A stretch of 64,000 nt of DNA. Source: Holophagales bacterium. GTDB lineage: Bacteria > Acidobacteriota > Thermoanaerobaculia > UBA5066. The DNA lies in NCBI GenBank assembly GCA_016719485.1, contig JADJZB010000023.1:1-64000 (forward strand), written 5' to 3'. The position numbers and the translations under genes were made by a program. Shown one piece after another: positions 11,249 to 21,558 of the stretch (positions are counted from its first letter, which is position 1; each line of letters opens with the position of its first letter). The notes below the pieces were generated by a model. It ran no database searches and was not told the DNA's origin. It worked only from the letters and a program-made list of their open reading frames with translations.

Positions 11249-13237
11249 TCAGACCTCCGACTGGATGGGCATGATCACCGAGTGCATTCCCTCCATCTGG
11301 AGGCGTCGCTGCAGGGCGAACGGCGTCTGGTTGTGGAGGAGGCGGTTCAGGGCGTTCTCCTGGGGGAAGACGAGCTTCGACATGAAGAAGATCGGCCGGT
11401 CCCAGTCGCCCTTGACCTTCAGGCAGAGGTCGACGAGCTCGTCGAGGAGGTCCGTGCCGACGGAGAGGTGGTGTTCCGCAGCCAGGCCGTTCCCGCGCGC
11501 GAAGTCGACGTAGCGGACGAGGTCCCGCTCGGTCTCCTTCCGGAGGTTCTCGAGCTCGCGCGTCCCCTTGAAGCTGGCCGAGTCGACGACGCCGACCGAC
11601 AGGAAGATGCAGTGCTTGAAGTAGCCCGGGAAGTAGCGCTGGACGTTCAGGAAGGAGTGCATCCCGAGGCCGTTGAAACCGGAGACGAGAAAGACGGCCG
11701 TCGGCGTTCCGCGTTTCGGCGGCTCGATCCTCGGGAACGAGCCGGAGTCGCGCGGCTTCGGCGGCTTGAGGGTCGTCAGGACGTCGTCCGTCCGCTTCAG
11801 CAGCAGCCGGAGCGAGCGGTAGTGCCGCCGCACGAGGACGCAGAGCCCCACGACGGAACCCGTGATCAGGACCGTCACCCAGCCTCCCGCGCGGAACTTC
11901 ATGAGCACGGTGGCCGCCAGGAGAGTGGCCGTGAGCGAAAGGCCGAGGCCGTTGATCGCGAGGTGGCGCTTCCACGCCGGGTCCTCGCGCCTCACCTTCC
12001 ACCAGTGGACGCACATGCCGAGCTGCGAGAGGCTGAAGGTGAGGAAGACGTTGATCGAGTACATGACGACGATCACGTCGATCGACCCGCCCGTGTAGAG
12101 AAGGATCCCGATGGCGGCTCCCCCCATGACGAGGATCCCGTTCTGCGTCACGAGCCGGTCCGAGAGCAGGCTGAACCGGTGCGGGACCCACGAGTCGATC
12201 GCCATGTTCGACAGGACCCGGGGCCCGTCGAGGAAGCCGGCCTGGGCCCCGACGAAGAGGAGCGCTCCCTCGGCAACGAGCGTCAGGAGGAGGAATCCGC
12301 CCGCGAGCGAGCCCGGCCCGAGCGCTTCGGTCGCCAGCTTCTCCGTCAGGACCGCGTTGAGCGTCCGGCCCGGAACGCGGTGCACTCCGGCGAGGAGGTA
12401 GCAGAGGATCAGGCCTCCCGCCGTGAGGGAGAGGGAGACCGCCATGTAGAGCATCGTCCGGCGGCCCGTCTGGACGCGCGGCTCCTTCAGGATCTGGAGC
12501 CCGTTCGAGATCGCCTCGATTCCCGTGTAGGTCCCGCCGCCCATCGAGAAGGCTCGGAGGAGGAGGGCCAGCGTTCCGAAAGCCCCGAGCGCGGTCCACG
12601 TCTCGCGGGTCTCCCGGGCCGTCGCCGCAACGACCTCGGGCATCGCCGAGGCGTGGCCGCCGATTCCGAAGGCGATGAGGAGGACGTGCGTCACCAGGAA
12701 GAGGAGAAAGATGGGAACCAGGACGAGGACGGATTCCTTCACCCCTCGAAGGTTCAGGATGATGAGGAAGGTCACGAGGATCAGCGCGAGGACGAGCTGC
12801 TCCTTCTGCGTCACGACCCTCGGCGCGAGGGAGCAGAGGGCTGCGACCGAAGCCGCCACCTGCATCGCGATCGTCATCGCGTAGTCGACGACGAGGGCCG
12901 AGCCCGACACGACGCCCGCCCCCTTCCCGAGGAGGCTCGTCGCGACGAGGTAGCCGCCGCCGCCGGAGGGGAAGAGAGAAATGATCTGGGCGTACGACGC
13001 GGAGATGACGGCGATCGTCACCGTCATGGCGATCGCGAGGAACACCGCGAGGTGGCTGTGCTCCCCCAGGGTGATGAACGCCTCTTCCGGGCCGTAGCAG
13101 GACGAGGAGAGTCCGTCCGCCCCGAGACCGACCCAGGCGAGGAAGGCTGCGAGGGAGAGGTGGTGGAAGACCCTTGGGTCGAGGGGGTCGCGGCTCTTTC
13201 CGATGACGAGTCGCCGGGCGGCCTGGAGGATCGACAT
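11249..13237 (-). CDS. KimA-like APC-superfamily potassium transporter
   Basis: 662 residues with about 12 membrane helices in the first 470 positions and a soluble C-terminal domain of about 180 residues. The segments LGADGLSSSCYGPEEAFITL and ISASYAQIISLFPSGGGGYL are characteristic of the YdaO/KimA branch of the APC superfamily, whose Bacillus member is a high-affinity proton-coupled K+ importer with a C-terminal cytosolic domain. The potassium role is inferred from this resemblance and from its position between kdpE and kdpFABC. It reads leftward, so it shares the 13238-13561 regulatory region with the kdp genes. The C-terminal domain differs from a plain USP fold as far as I can tell. A substrate other than potassium (amino acid) is possible. 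Confidence 0.7.
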   Translation of the reverse strand: MSILQAARRLVIGKSRDPLDPRVFHHLSLAAFLAWVGLGADGLSSSCYGPEEAFITLGEHSHLAVFLAIAMTVTIAVISASYAQIISLFPSGGGGYLVATSLLGKGAGVVSGSALVVDYAMTIAMQVAASVAALCSLAPRVVTQKEQLVLALILVTFLIILNLRGVKESVLVLVPIFLLFLVTHVLLIAFGIGGHASAMPEVVAATARETRETWTALGAFGTLALLLRAFSMGGGTYTGIEAISNGLQILKEPRVQTGRRTMLYMAVSLSLTAGGLILCYLLAGVHRVPGRTLNAVLTEKLATEALGPGSLAGGFLLLTLVAEGALLFVGAQAGFLDGPRVLSNMAIDSWVPHRFSLLSDRLVTQNGILVMGGAAIGILLYTGGSIDVIVVMYSINVFLTFSLSQLGMCVHWWKVRREDPAWKRHLAINGLGLSLTATLLAATVLMKFRAGGWVTVLITGSVVGLCVLVRRHYRSLRLLLKRTDDVLTTLKPPKPRDSGSFPRIEPPKRGTPTAVFLVSGFNGLGMHSFLNVQRYFPGYFKHCIFLSVGVVDSASFKGTRELENLRKETERDLVRYVDFARGNGLAAEHHLSVGTDLLDELVDLCLKVKGDWDRPIFFMSKLVFPQENALNRLLHNQTPFALQRRLQMEGMHSVIMPIQSEV

Positions 13238-13317
13238 GTCCAGCCGTCCACTCTATCGGCCGGGTGAGGCCTCACGGAAGGGCTCCGGACCCTCCGGTGG
13301 CCGCCGACGGGTCGATC

Positions 13318-13334
13318 TTTAGCCTTTCTTTAGG
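13318..13334 (+). promoter_or_regulatory. T-rich KdpE-box-like site 1
   Basis: TTTAGCCTTTCTTTAGG matches the E. coli kdpFABC operator TTTATACTTTTTTTACA (recalled from the literature) at 12 of 17 positions, including both TTTA half-sites at the same 11-base offset. It is a rare T-rich patch in a GC-rich region. It lies 81 bases upstream of the KimA-like start and 228 bases upstream of the first rightward ORF, so it could serve either direction. Confidence 0.45.
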
Positions 13335-13386
13335 TCTGCTCGGAGCCTCGTCGCCTCGCGCGGGCTCCTCGGGCCGCGGCCCTCTC

Positions 13387-13403
13387 TTTCGGCTTTCTTT
13401 CGC
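13387..13403 (+). promoter_or_regulatory. T-rich KdpE-box-like site 2
   Basis: TTTCGGCTTTCTTTCGC differs from site 1 at four positions only and begins 69 bases after it. It is 15 bases upstream of TTGACG (13419-13424), a possible -35, which puts its centre near -60. That is close to where KdpE binds in E. coli. No good -10 follows at 17 bases. Confidence 0.4.
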
Positions 13404-13561
13404 CCCCTTCCGGACTTCTTGACGCGCGCAGGGCACCTTCCCCATCGGAAGGAGTCCCCATGCACCCTCCTCGTCCTCCTCGCCGTCTAGCGGTCCTGTT
13501 TCGTCGTCGAATCTTCCGGGACCAAGCCGGGCGACCCGCTTTGAGACCGGCCCCATGGCAG

Positions 13562-13669
13562 ATGACGGACGCCCTTCTCGTCCTCGCGACGCTCCTGCTC
13601 GGGGGGCTTGCGCTTCTCTACGTCCGCGGCTGCGCTGCCCTTCTCCCGGAGAACCGCGATGAGCGCTGA
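13562..13669 (+). CDS. Small single-span membrane protein preceding kdpF
   Basis: 35 residues: MTDALLVLATLLLGGLALLY followed by VRGCAALLPENRDER. One hydrophobic helix is followed by a positively charged, cysteine-containing turn. Its last 11 bases overlap kdpF, which suggests translational coupling. Small ORFs of this kind, often annotated only as hypothetical, precede kdpF in several phyla to my recollection. A role in assembling or regulating the KdpFABC complex is an inference from position only. Too short for many gene callers. A longer start at 13460 is in frame but lacks sensible composition. Confidence 0.55.
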   Translation: MTDALLVLATLLLGGLALLYVRGCAALLPENRDER

Positions 13670-13748
13670 GTCCGCCCTCGGTCTCGCCGTGTCGGCACTG
13701 GCGCTCGCCTATCTCCTCTACGCGCTCCTGAAACCGGAGAGGCTCTGA
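13659..13748 (+). CDS. kdpF: KdpF, small subunit of the potassium-transporting ATPase
   Basis: 29 residues: MSAESALGLAVSALALAYLL then YALLKPERL. This is the classic KdpF pattern, one helix ending in an (L/R)KPER(L/F) tail. KdpF sits beside KdpA and stabilises the KdpFABC complex, perhaps as a lipid-like component. Its stop lies one base before the kdpA GTG start, and its start overlaps the preceding small ORF. Confidence 0.85.
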   Translation: MSAESALGLAVSALALAYLLYALLKPERL

Positions 13749-13749
13749 A

Positions 13750-15271
13750 GTGACCACCCTCGCATTCCTCAAGATCGCGGCCTACTTCGTCCTCGTCCTC
13801 GCCGTGACGAAGCCCCTCGGCCTCTACATGCGCCGGGTCTTCTCGGGGGAAAAGACGTTCCTCGACCCCGTCCTCGGGCCCCTCGAGCGCCTCGTGTACC
13901 GCCTGGGCGGCGTCGAGGCGAGGAAGGAGCAGGACTGGAAGGCGTACGCCTCCTCCCTGCTCGTCTTCTCCGTCCTCGGCGTCCTCGGCGTCTACGCCGT
14001 CGAGCGGCTCCAGGGCCTCCTGCCGCTGAACCCCGACCGCCTCCCCGCCGTGCCGCCCGCCCTCGCCTGGAACACGGCGATCTCCTTCGTCACGAACACG
14101 AACTGGCAGGCGTACGTGGGCGAGGCGACGATGTCGCACCTGACCCAGATGGCGGCGCTCGCCCTCCACAACTTCCTCTCGGCAGCGGCCGGCATCGCCA
14201 TCGCGGTCGCGGTGATCCGGGGGATCGCCCGCGCCGAGTCGAAGACCATTGGCAACTTCTGGGTCGACCTGACCCGCTCGACCCTCTGGGTCCTTCTTCC
14301 CATCTCGCTCGTCGCCGCGGTCGTCCTGATGTCCCAGGGCGTCGTCCAGAGCTTCTCGGCTTCGGCGAAGGTCACGACGCTCGACGGCGCGACGCAGACG
14401 ATCCCGCTCGGCCCGGTCGCCTCCCAGGAGGCGATCAAGGAGCTCGGGACGAACGGCGGAGTCACGACCTGGGCCGAGACCCGGGGCAACCCGATCCATC
14501 AGGCCGCCGGGATCGACGCCGCAGCCGGGAACATGGAAGGGCAAGGAGGTCCGCTTCGGGGCGGGCGACACCGCCCTCTTCGCCACGATCACGACGGCCG
14601 CGTCGTGCGGCGCCGTGAACGGGATGCACGATTCCTTCACGCCCCTGGGCGGCCTCGTCCCGCTCGTCAACATCCAGCTCGGCGAGGTGATCTTCGGCGG
14701 CGTCGGCGCGGGCCTCTACGGCGTCTTCGTCTTCGTCGTCCTCTCGGTCTTCATTGCCGGCCTGATGGTGGGCCGGACGCCCGAGTACCTCGGCAAGAAG
14801 ATCGAAGGGGCGGAGGTGAAGCTCGCGATGCTCGCCGTCCTCGTCCTGACGTTCTGCATCCTGGTCGGGACGGCGGCCGCCGTCACGACGAAGGCCGGCC
14901 TTTCCAGCCTCGCGAACGCCGGCCCCCACGGCCTCTCGGAGGCCCTCTACGCCTTCACGAGCGCGGCCGGCAACAACGGCAGCGCCTTCGCGGGGCTCAA
15001 CGCGAACACGGACTTCTACAACGTCCTTCTCGGCCTCGCGATGTTCTTCGGGCGGTTCCTGATGATCGTCCCGATCCTCGGGATGGCCGGGTCGCTCGCG
15101 GCGAAGAAGAGGCAGGCGGAGTCGGCCGGGACCTTTCCCGTCGACGGCCCTCTCTTCACCCTCCTCCTCGCCGGCGTGATCCTCGTCGTCGGGGCTCTCA
15201 CCTTCTTCCCCGTCCTCTCCCTCGGTCCGGTCGTCGAGCACCTGCTGATGGCCGCGGGCCGGACGTTCTGA
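13750..15271 (+). CDS. kdpA: KdpA potassium channel-like subunit with frameshift and internal deletion
   Basis: Begins GTG (MTTLAFLKIAAYFVLVLAVT). Conserved blocks are SFVTNTNWQAYVGE (first selectivity-filter loop), PVASQEAIKELGTNGG, TTAASCGAVNGMHDSFTPLG (third loop), GGVGAGLYGVFVFVVL, GRTPEYLGKKIEG and NNGSAFAGLNANTDFYN (fourth loop). Two anomalies are present. Near 14541 one extra C (GAAGGGCAAG) breaks the frame. Near 14455-14464 the protein jumps from GTNGG directly to VTTWAETRGNP. It thus lacks about 63 residues present in E. coli KdpA, including the GFFNANSxHPxENP part of the second filter loop and the next helices. The encoded length is about 506 residues against the usual 555-570. KdpA binds and passes K+ to KdpB. 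As written it could not work normally. Confidence 0.9.
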
Positions 15272-15281
15272 GGCGGAACCG

Positions 15282-17320
<2,039 letters not shown>

Positions 17321-17330
17321 TGTATCTGCC

Positions 17331-17918
17331 GTGAAAGATCACGTCTTCGTCTCCGTCCGCCTCCTCGTCGTCTTCACGCTTCTCCTCGGCTTCGGCTACC
17401 CCGCCACCGTCTGGGCCGTCGGCCGCCTTGCGTTCCCGGGCGCCGCGGGCGGATCGTTCGTCGCACGCGACGGGAAGGTCGTCGGCTCCTCGCTTATCGG
17501 CCAGGCCGTGACCTCCCCGGGGCTCTTCCGGACGCGCCCGTCCGCGGCCGGCAGCGGCTACGACGCCGCCGTTTCGTCGGGCTCGAATCTCGGCCCGACT
17601 TCGAAGGCTCTCGCCGACCGGGTAACCGCGGAGGTCGCGAAGGCGCGCGCGGAGAACCCCGCTACGAAGGGACCGGTCCCGGCCGACGCCGTCACGGCGT
17701 CAGGCTCGGGTCTCGACCCGCACGTCTCTCCCGAGTTCGCGCTCTGGCAGGTGCCGCGCGTCGCGAAAGAGACCGGGATCCCCGCGGCCGACCTCGAGGC
17801 CATGGTCGCGCGCCGCACCGAAGGCCGCTTCCTCGGGCTCTTCGGCGAGCCGCGGGTGAACGTCCTGCTTCTGAACCTCGAAGTGAGGGAGAGCTCCAAG
17901 ACCATTCCGCGACCGTGA
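17331..17918 (+). CDS. kdpC: KdpC subunit of the potassium-transporting ATPase
   Basis: 195 residues with one N-terminal helix (VRLLVVFTLLLGFGYPATVW). Further KdpC signatures are LIGQ near residue 60, LFRTRPSAAG, SGSNLGPTSKAL, VTASGSGLDPHVSPEFALWQ and VNVLLLNLEV near the C-terminus. KdpC is a single-span subunit that raises ATP affinity of KdpB. The start is GTG 17331. Intact reading frame, unlike kdpA and kdpB before it. Confidence 0.93.
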   Translation: MKDHVFVSVRLLVVFTLLLGFGYPATVWAVGRLAFPGAAGGSFVARDGKVVGSSLIGQAVTSPGLFRTRPSAAGSGYDAAVSSGSNLGPTSKALADRVTAEVAKARAENPATKGPVPADAVTASGSGLDPHVSPEFALWQVPRVAKETGIPAADLEAMVARRTEGRFLGLFGEPRVNVLLLNLEVRESSKTIPRP

Positions 17919-17937
17919 CGCCCCGATAATCGAGATC

Positions 17938-19093
17938 GTGCCGAGAGCCACCGACGACCGACGCCCCGACCCCGAGGCTTTTCTCCGAAAAGCGTCGCGG
18001 GACGCCCGCCTCGGGAAGCTCAAGGTCTACCTCGGGATGGCGGCCGGCGTCGGCAAGACCTACAAGATGCTCGACGACGCCCACGGCCTGAGGCGCCACG
18101 GGACCGACGTCGTCATCGGATACGTCGAGACGCATGGAAGGTCGGAGACCGAAGCCCGGATCGGTGACCTGGAGGTCGTCCCGCGCAAGCAGGTCAGCTA
18201 CCAGGGGGTCGTTCTCCCCAGGAGATGGACGTCGACGCCATCCTGAGGCGACGTCCGGACGCCGTCGTCGTCGACGAGCTGGCCCACACGAACGCCCCGG
18301 GCAGCCGGAACGAGAAGCGCTGGAAGGACGTGGAGGAGATCCTCGCAGCGGGCATCTCGGTGATGGCTGCCGTGAACGTCCAGCACCTCGAGGGGGTCCA
18401 GGACGTCGTCGGCTCCGTCACCGGGATCGAGGTTCGGGAGCGCCTTCCAGACCGCATCGTCAGGGACGCCGACGCCCTCGTCGTCGTCGACCTTCCCGTC
18501 GAGGAGCTGAGGGAGCGGATTCGCGTCGGCAAGGTCTATACGGCCGAGAAGGCGGAGCAGGCCCTCTCGAGCTTCTTCACCGAAGAGAAGCTCACGCGCC
18601 TCAGGGAGCTGACGCTCTTCCAGACGGCGGACCACATCGAGGCCGACGCCCACGACAGCGGCACGCTCGAGGCGCCGGCGCCCCAGGCCCGCGTCGCCGT
18701 CGCGATCCCCTCGCCCCGGAAATCGCGAGAAAGTTGATCCTCCGCGCCTCCCGGACGGCGGGCCGGATGAACACGCGGTGGTTCGCCCTCCACGTGCGGC
18801 GTTCGCGCGAGCGCCCCGAGCGTCTCTCGGCGCGCCAGCACAGGGCGCTCACCGAGAACGTCGAGCTCGCAATGACGCTCGGTGCGACCGTCGTCGTGAG
18901 GGAGGCGGAAGACGTGGCCGCCGAGATCGTCCGCTTCGTCCGCGAGGAGAACGTCGCCGTCCTGATCGTCGGCCCCCCGTCGCGTCGCGGCCTCTTCGCG
19001 CGCCTCTTCCCCGGAATCGTCGACCGCCTCCTCTCCCGGGCGGACGGCTTCGACCTCCTCGTCGCCGACGCCGGAGGCGACGACGAGCCTTGA
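17938..19093 (+). CDS. Stand-alone KdpD N-terminal sensor (KdpD domain plus USP domain), two frameshifts
   Basis: About 385 residues, the size of the N-terminal half of E. coli KdpD. It begins at GTG 17938 and includes the LGKLKVYLGMAAGVGKTYKM Walker A region, VVVDELAHTNAPGSRNEKRW (Walker B and following signature) and a final USP-like domain (LGATVVVREAEDVAAEIVRF ... LLVADAGG). There is no kinase core, and the stop follows the USP domain directly. Two frame changes, near 18215 and 18705, are needed to read through. The missing membrane and kinase parts are encoded at 9040-10540, so the K+/turgor-sensing half must act in trans. It follows kdpC by 19 bases and is probably co-transcribed with it. 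Confidence 0.82.
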
Positions 19094-19120
19094 GAGCGGC
19101 CCCTCTGCGATGATCCGCGC

Positions 19121-19461
19121 GTGAGCGGACGCGTCGTCTACTCGAGCGACAAGGGGCGGGTCTGCCCGACGTGCGGCTGGCCGGCGAACGACTGCCGCTG
19201 CTCGAGGAAGCTCGACGAGCCGGTGCCTGCGAAGGTGACGGCGAAGCTGCGGATCGAGAAGAAGGGGCGCGGCGGGAAGAGCGTGACGGGCGTCGACGCG
19301 CTCCCGGACAACGGGCCCTTCCGCGAGGGGCGCGCAAAGGCGCGGAGGAAGTCGTGCGCGGTGGGCGGCACGGTGAAGCCCGGGGCCATCGAGCTTGCGG
19401 GGACGTGAGGGACAGGGTCCGCCCGCTTCTGGCGGCACGCGGTTTCGTGGTCAAGGGCTGA
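19121..19461 (+). CDS. SUI1/eIF1-like translation initiation factor, YciH family, frameshifted at the end
   Basis: Begins MSGRVVYSSDKGRVCPTCGW with a paired CPTCGW...CRC cysteine knuckle typical of bacterial YciH. The SUI1 core follows: AKLRIEKKGRGGKSVTGVDA, then KARRKSCAVGGTVKPGAIEL. The current frame stops at 19408. One base change near 19400 joins it to a tail DVRDRVRPLLAARGFVVKG ending at 19461, the normal C-terminus for the family (about 112 residues). YciH-like proteins bind the small ribosomal subunit and may influence initiation fidelity. The tail overlaps the end of the convergent flavoprotein gene by 11 bases. Confidence 0.85.
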
Positions 19462-20716
19462 CGGCCGCGCCGGCGAGAAACGACTTCGCCGCGCCGTCGC
19501 CCGCCGTTCTCCCCGTCGCCCAGGCCCACTGGAAGTTGAAGCCGCCGATGGGGCCGGTGGCGTCGAGGATCTCCCCGGCGAGGAAGAGACCGGGAACGAG
19601 CCGGCTCGCGCCGCTGCCGGGGTCGACTTCTTCGAGCGCCACGCCGCCGGCCGTCACCTCCGCGGTCCGATAGCCCTCGGTCCCCTCGACCGGCAGCGGG
19701 AGCGCGGTGAGCGCGCGGACGACCTCGCGCCGCGCCTCGCGCGTGAGGCGGTGGAGCGGCACGTCGCCCGCAACGCCCGCCTCGCCGAGGACGAGGGCGG
19801 CGACGCGATCCGGCAGCGATCGCCGGAGGACGCCCAGGACGGAGCCGGAGCCGGGGTGGGCTCGAAGAGCCGCCTCCCACTCCTCGGCGTTCCAGCCGAA
19901 CGACACCGTCACGGCGAAGGGCCGCCCTTCGGCGAGCGCCCGCGAGGCGACGTGCGACACGTCGAGGACGGCCGGGCCGCTCCAGCCCTTGTGCGTGAAG
20001 AGGAACCCGCCGCGGGTCGTGACCGACTCGCCGCTGCTCGTGGCAGTGACGGCGACCTCGAGAGAGACCCCGGAGAGCGCCGCGTGGGCGGGCGATGAGC
20101 CCGTGAGCGGAACGAGGGCGGGACAGAGAGGCCGAATCGTGTGACCGAAGGAAGCGGCCCAATCGAACCCGGCCGCGTCCGCCCCGCCGGCGAGCACCGA
20201 GCGGCCCCCGGTGGCGAGAACGAGGCGAGAGGCGGCGAGCGCGTCCCCGTCGAGGCGGACGTCGAAGCCGCCGCCCCCCCCGCGCGAAACCTCCCGCACG
20301 GGCATCGAAGTCCGCACCTCGGCTCCGGCAGCCCGCGCGTGCGCCACGAGGGCGTCGCGCACGTCCCTGGCGCGGTTCGACGGCGGGTAGAGCTTCGCCG
20401 ACTCCGCCTCCTCCCGGAGGGGCCCTCCGAGGATCTCCTCGAAGAAGGCGCGCTGCCCGGCGAGCGGGAAGCGATCGAGGCAGCGGTCGACGAGCCGGCG
20501 CGGCGAGGAGGAGACGAAACGCGCTCGCGCCTCGCGCAGGGGGAGGACGTTGCAGTGGCCGCCGCCGGAGACCAGGATCTTCCTCCCCGGCTCGCGCGCC
20601 GCCTCGAGAACGACGACCGGCGCGGCGCTCGCCGCTTCGCGCAGGCGGGCCGCAGCCGACGCGGCGGCGAGAAGCCCCGCGGCCCCGCCGCCGACGATCA
20701 CGATCCCCGCCTCCAT
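19451..20716 (-). CDS. HI0933/YhiN-family FAD-dependent oxidoreductase
   Basis: 421 residues. The N-terminal dinucleotide-binding motif GIVIVGGGAAGLLAAASAA is followed by GRKILVSGGGHCNV, a GWSGPAVLDVSHV segment and the C-terminal FLAGEILDATGPIGGFNFQW flavin-contact motif that defines the HI0933 family. The physiological substrate of this family is unsettled. I chose the ATG at 20716 because the flavin motif follows at once; an in-frame ATG 14 codons upstream would overlap the divergent plsC start. Convergent with the SUI1 gene. Confidence 0.85.
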   Translation of the reverse strand: MEAGIVIVGGGAAGLLAAASAAARLREAASAAPVVVLEAAREPGRKILVSGGGHCNVLPLREARARFVSSSPRRLVDRCLDRFPLAGQRAFFEEILGGPLREEAESAKLYPPSNRARDVRDALVAHARAAGAEVRTSMPVREVSRGGGGGFDVRLDGDALAASRLVLATGGRSVLAGGADAAGFDWAASFGHTIRPLCPALVPLTGSSPAHAALSGVSLEVAVTATSSGESVTTRGGFLFTHKGWSGPAVLDVSHVASRALAEGRPFAVTVSFGWNAEEWEAALRAHPGSGSVLGVLRRSLPDRVAALVLGEAGVAGDVPLHRLTREARREVVRALTALPLPVEGTEGYRTAEVTAGGVALEEVDPGSGASRLVPGLFLAGEILDATGPIGGFNFQWAWATGRTAGDGAAKSFLAGAAVSP

Positions 20717-20751
20717 CGCGGAGATAATGCAGCCTCCCGGAACCGGGTCGC

Positions 20752-21558
20752 ATGACAAATCTCGTTCGCCGCTGCGTTTACACGCTCCACTTCGTCGCCG
20801 CGTCGATCGTGGGAGGCCTTCTTCTTCCCGTCGTCTCCGCGGCCGCGCTCGCGATCGCCCTCGTCCGCGGACCGAAGGGGCACGCCGCCGTCTTCGCCGC
20901 CCGGACCTACTCGCGGGTCATGCAGAGGGTCCTCGGCTGGAAGATCGAGGCCGAGGGGGTCGAGCGACTCGCCCAGGTCAGCCCGTCGGTCGTCATGGTC
21001 CGCCACCAGTCGAACCTCGACGTCATCGTGGTGGGAGAGGTCTTCCCGCCCGGCGCCATCGCCATCGGCAAGAAGCAGCTGGAGTGGATTCCGCTCTTCG
21101 GCTGGCTCTGGAGGGCGACGGGGAACATCCTGATCGACCGCCGGCACACGGCGGTCGCGATGGAGGCGATTCGTCGTGCGGCCGAGTCTGCGAAAGCGGT
21201 GGGAGTCTCCGTCTGGGTCGCGCCCGAGGGGCACCGGAACATGGGTGCCGAGATGCTGCCGTTCAAGAAGGGGGTCTTCCACCTGGCCCTCGGCGCACAG
21301 TTCCCGATCCTCCCGCTCGCCGTCAGTCCGCTCTCGGCCGTCCTCGACGCGCGCCGCTGGATCCTCCGCCCCGGGACGATCCGCCTTCGCGTCCTCCCGC
21401 CCGTACCGACCGAGGGCCTCGGGCCCGGGGACCTCGACGAGCTGATGGCGCGGGTCCGCTCGGAGCTGGCGAATGCGCAGCGCGAGCTCGCACCCGGCGC
21501 GGGCGAACCGATACTCCCGTCGCTACACGGCGCATCCATAGAAAGGGCCCGCGCGTGA
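20752..21558 (+). CDS. 1-acyl-sn-glycerol-3-phosphate acyltransferase family protein (copy 1)
   Basis: 268 residues. An N-terminal hydrophobic stretch (residues 10-40) anchors it to the membrane. The HX4D catalytic motif is RHQSNLDVI near residue 84, followed by GNILIDRR and PEGHRN (substrate-phosphate motif near residue 160). This family transfers an acyl chain to lysophosphatidic acid or related lysolipids. The stop overlaps the start of a second family member by 4 bases, so the two are translationally coupled. Confidence 0.88.
   Translation: MTNLVRRCVYTLHFVAASIVGGLLLPVVSAAALAIALVRGPKGHAAVFAARTYSRVMQRVLGWKIEAEGVERLAQVSPSVVMVRHQSNLDVIVVGEVFPPGAIAIGKKQLEWIPLFGWLWRATGNILIDRRHTAVAMEAIRRAAESAKAVGVSVWVAPEGHRNMGAEMLPFKKGVFHLALGAQFPILPLAVSPLSAVLDARRWILRPGTIRLRVLPPVPTEGLGPGDLDELMARVRSELANAQRELAPGAGEPILPSLHGASIERARA

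Larger units (their letters stand above)
13238..13561. other. Regulatory gap between the KimA-like gene and the kdp operon
   Basis: 324 bases with no convincing gene. It carries the two T-rich sites listed separately and a TTGACG at 13419. A longer in-frame extension of the next small ORF back to 13460 is Arg/Pro-rich and not credible. Confidence 0.5.

Noticed and set aside
11282..13267. 661-residue open frame on the plus strand opposite the KimA-like gene
   Set aside because: Composition is almost all Arg, Glu, Asp and Val with no motif, typical of a shadow frame opposite a GC-rich membrane protein gene.
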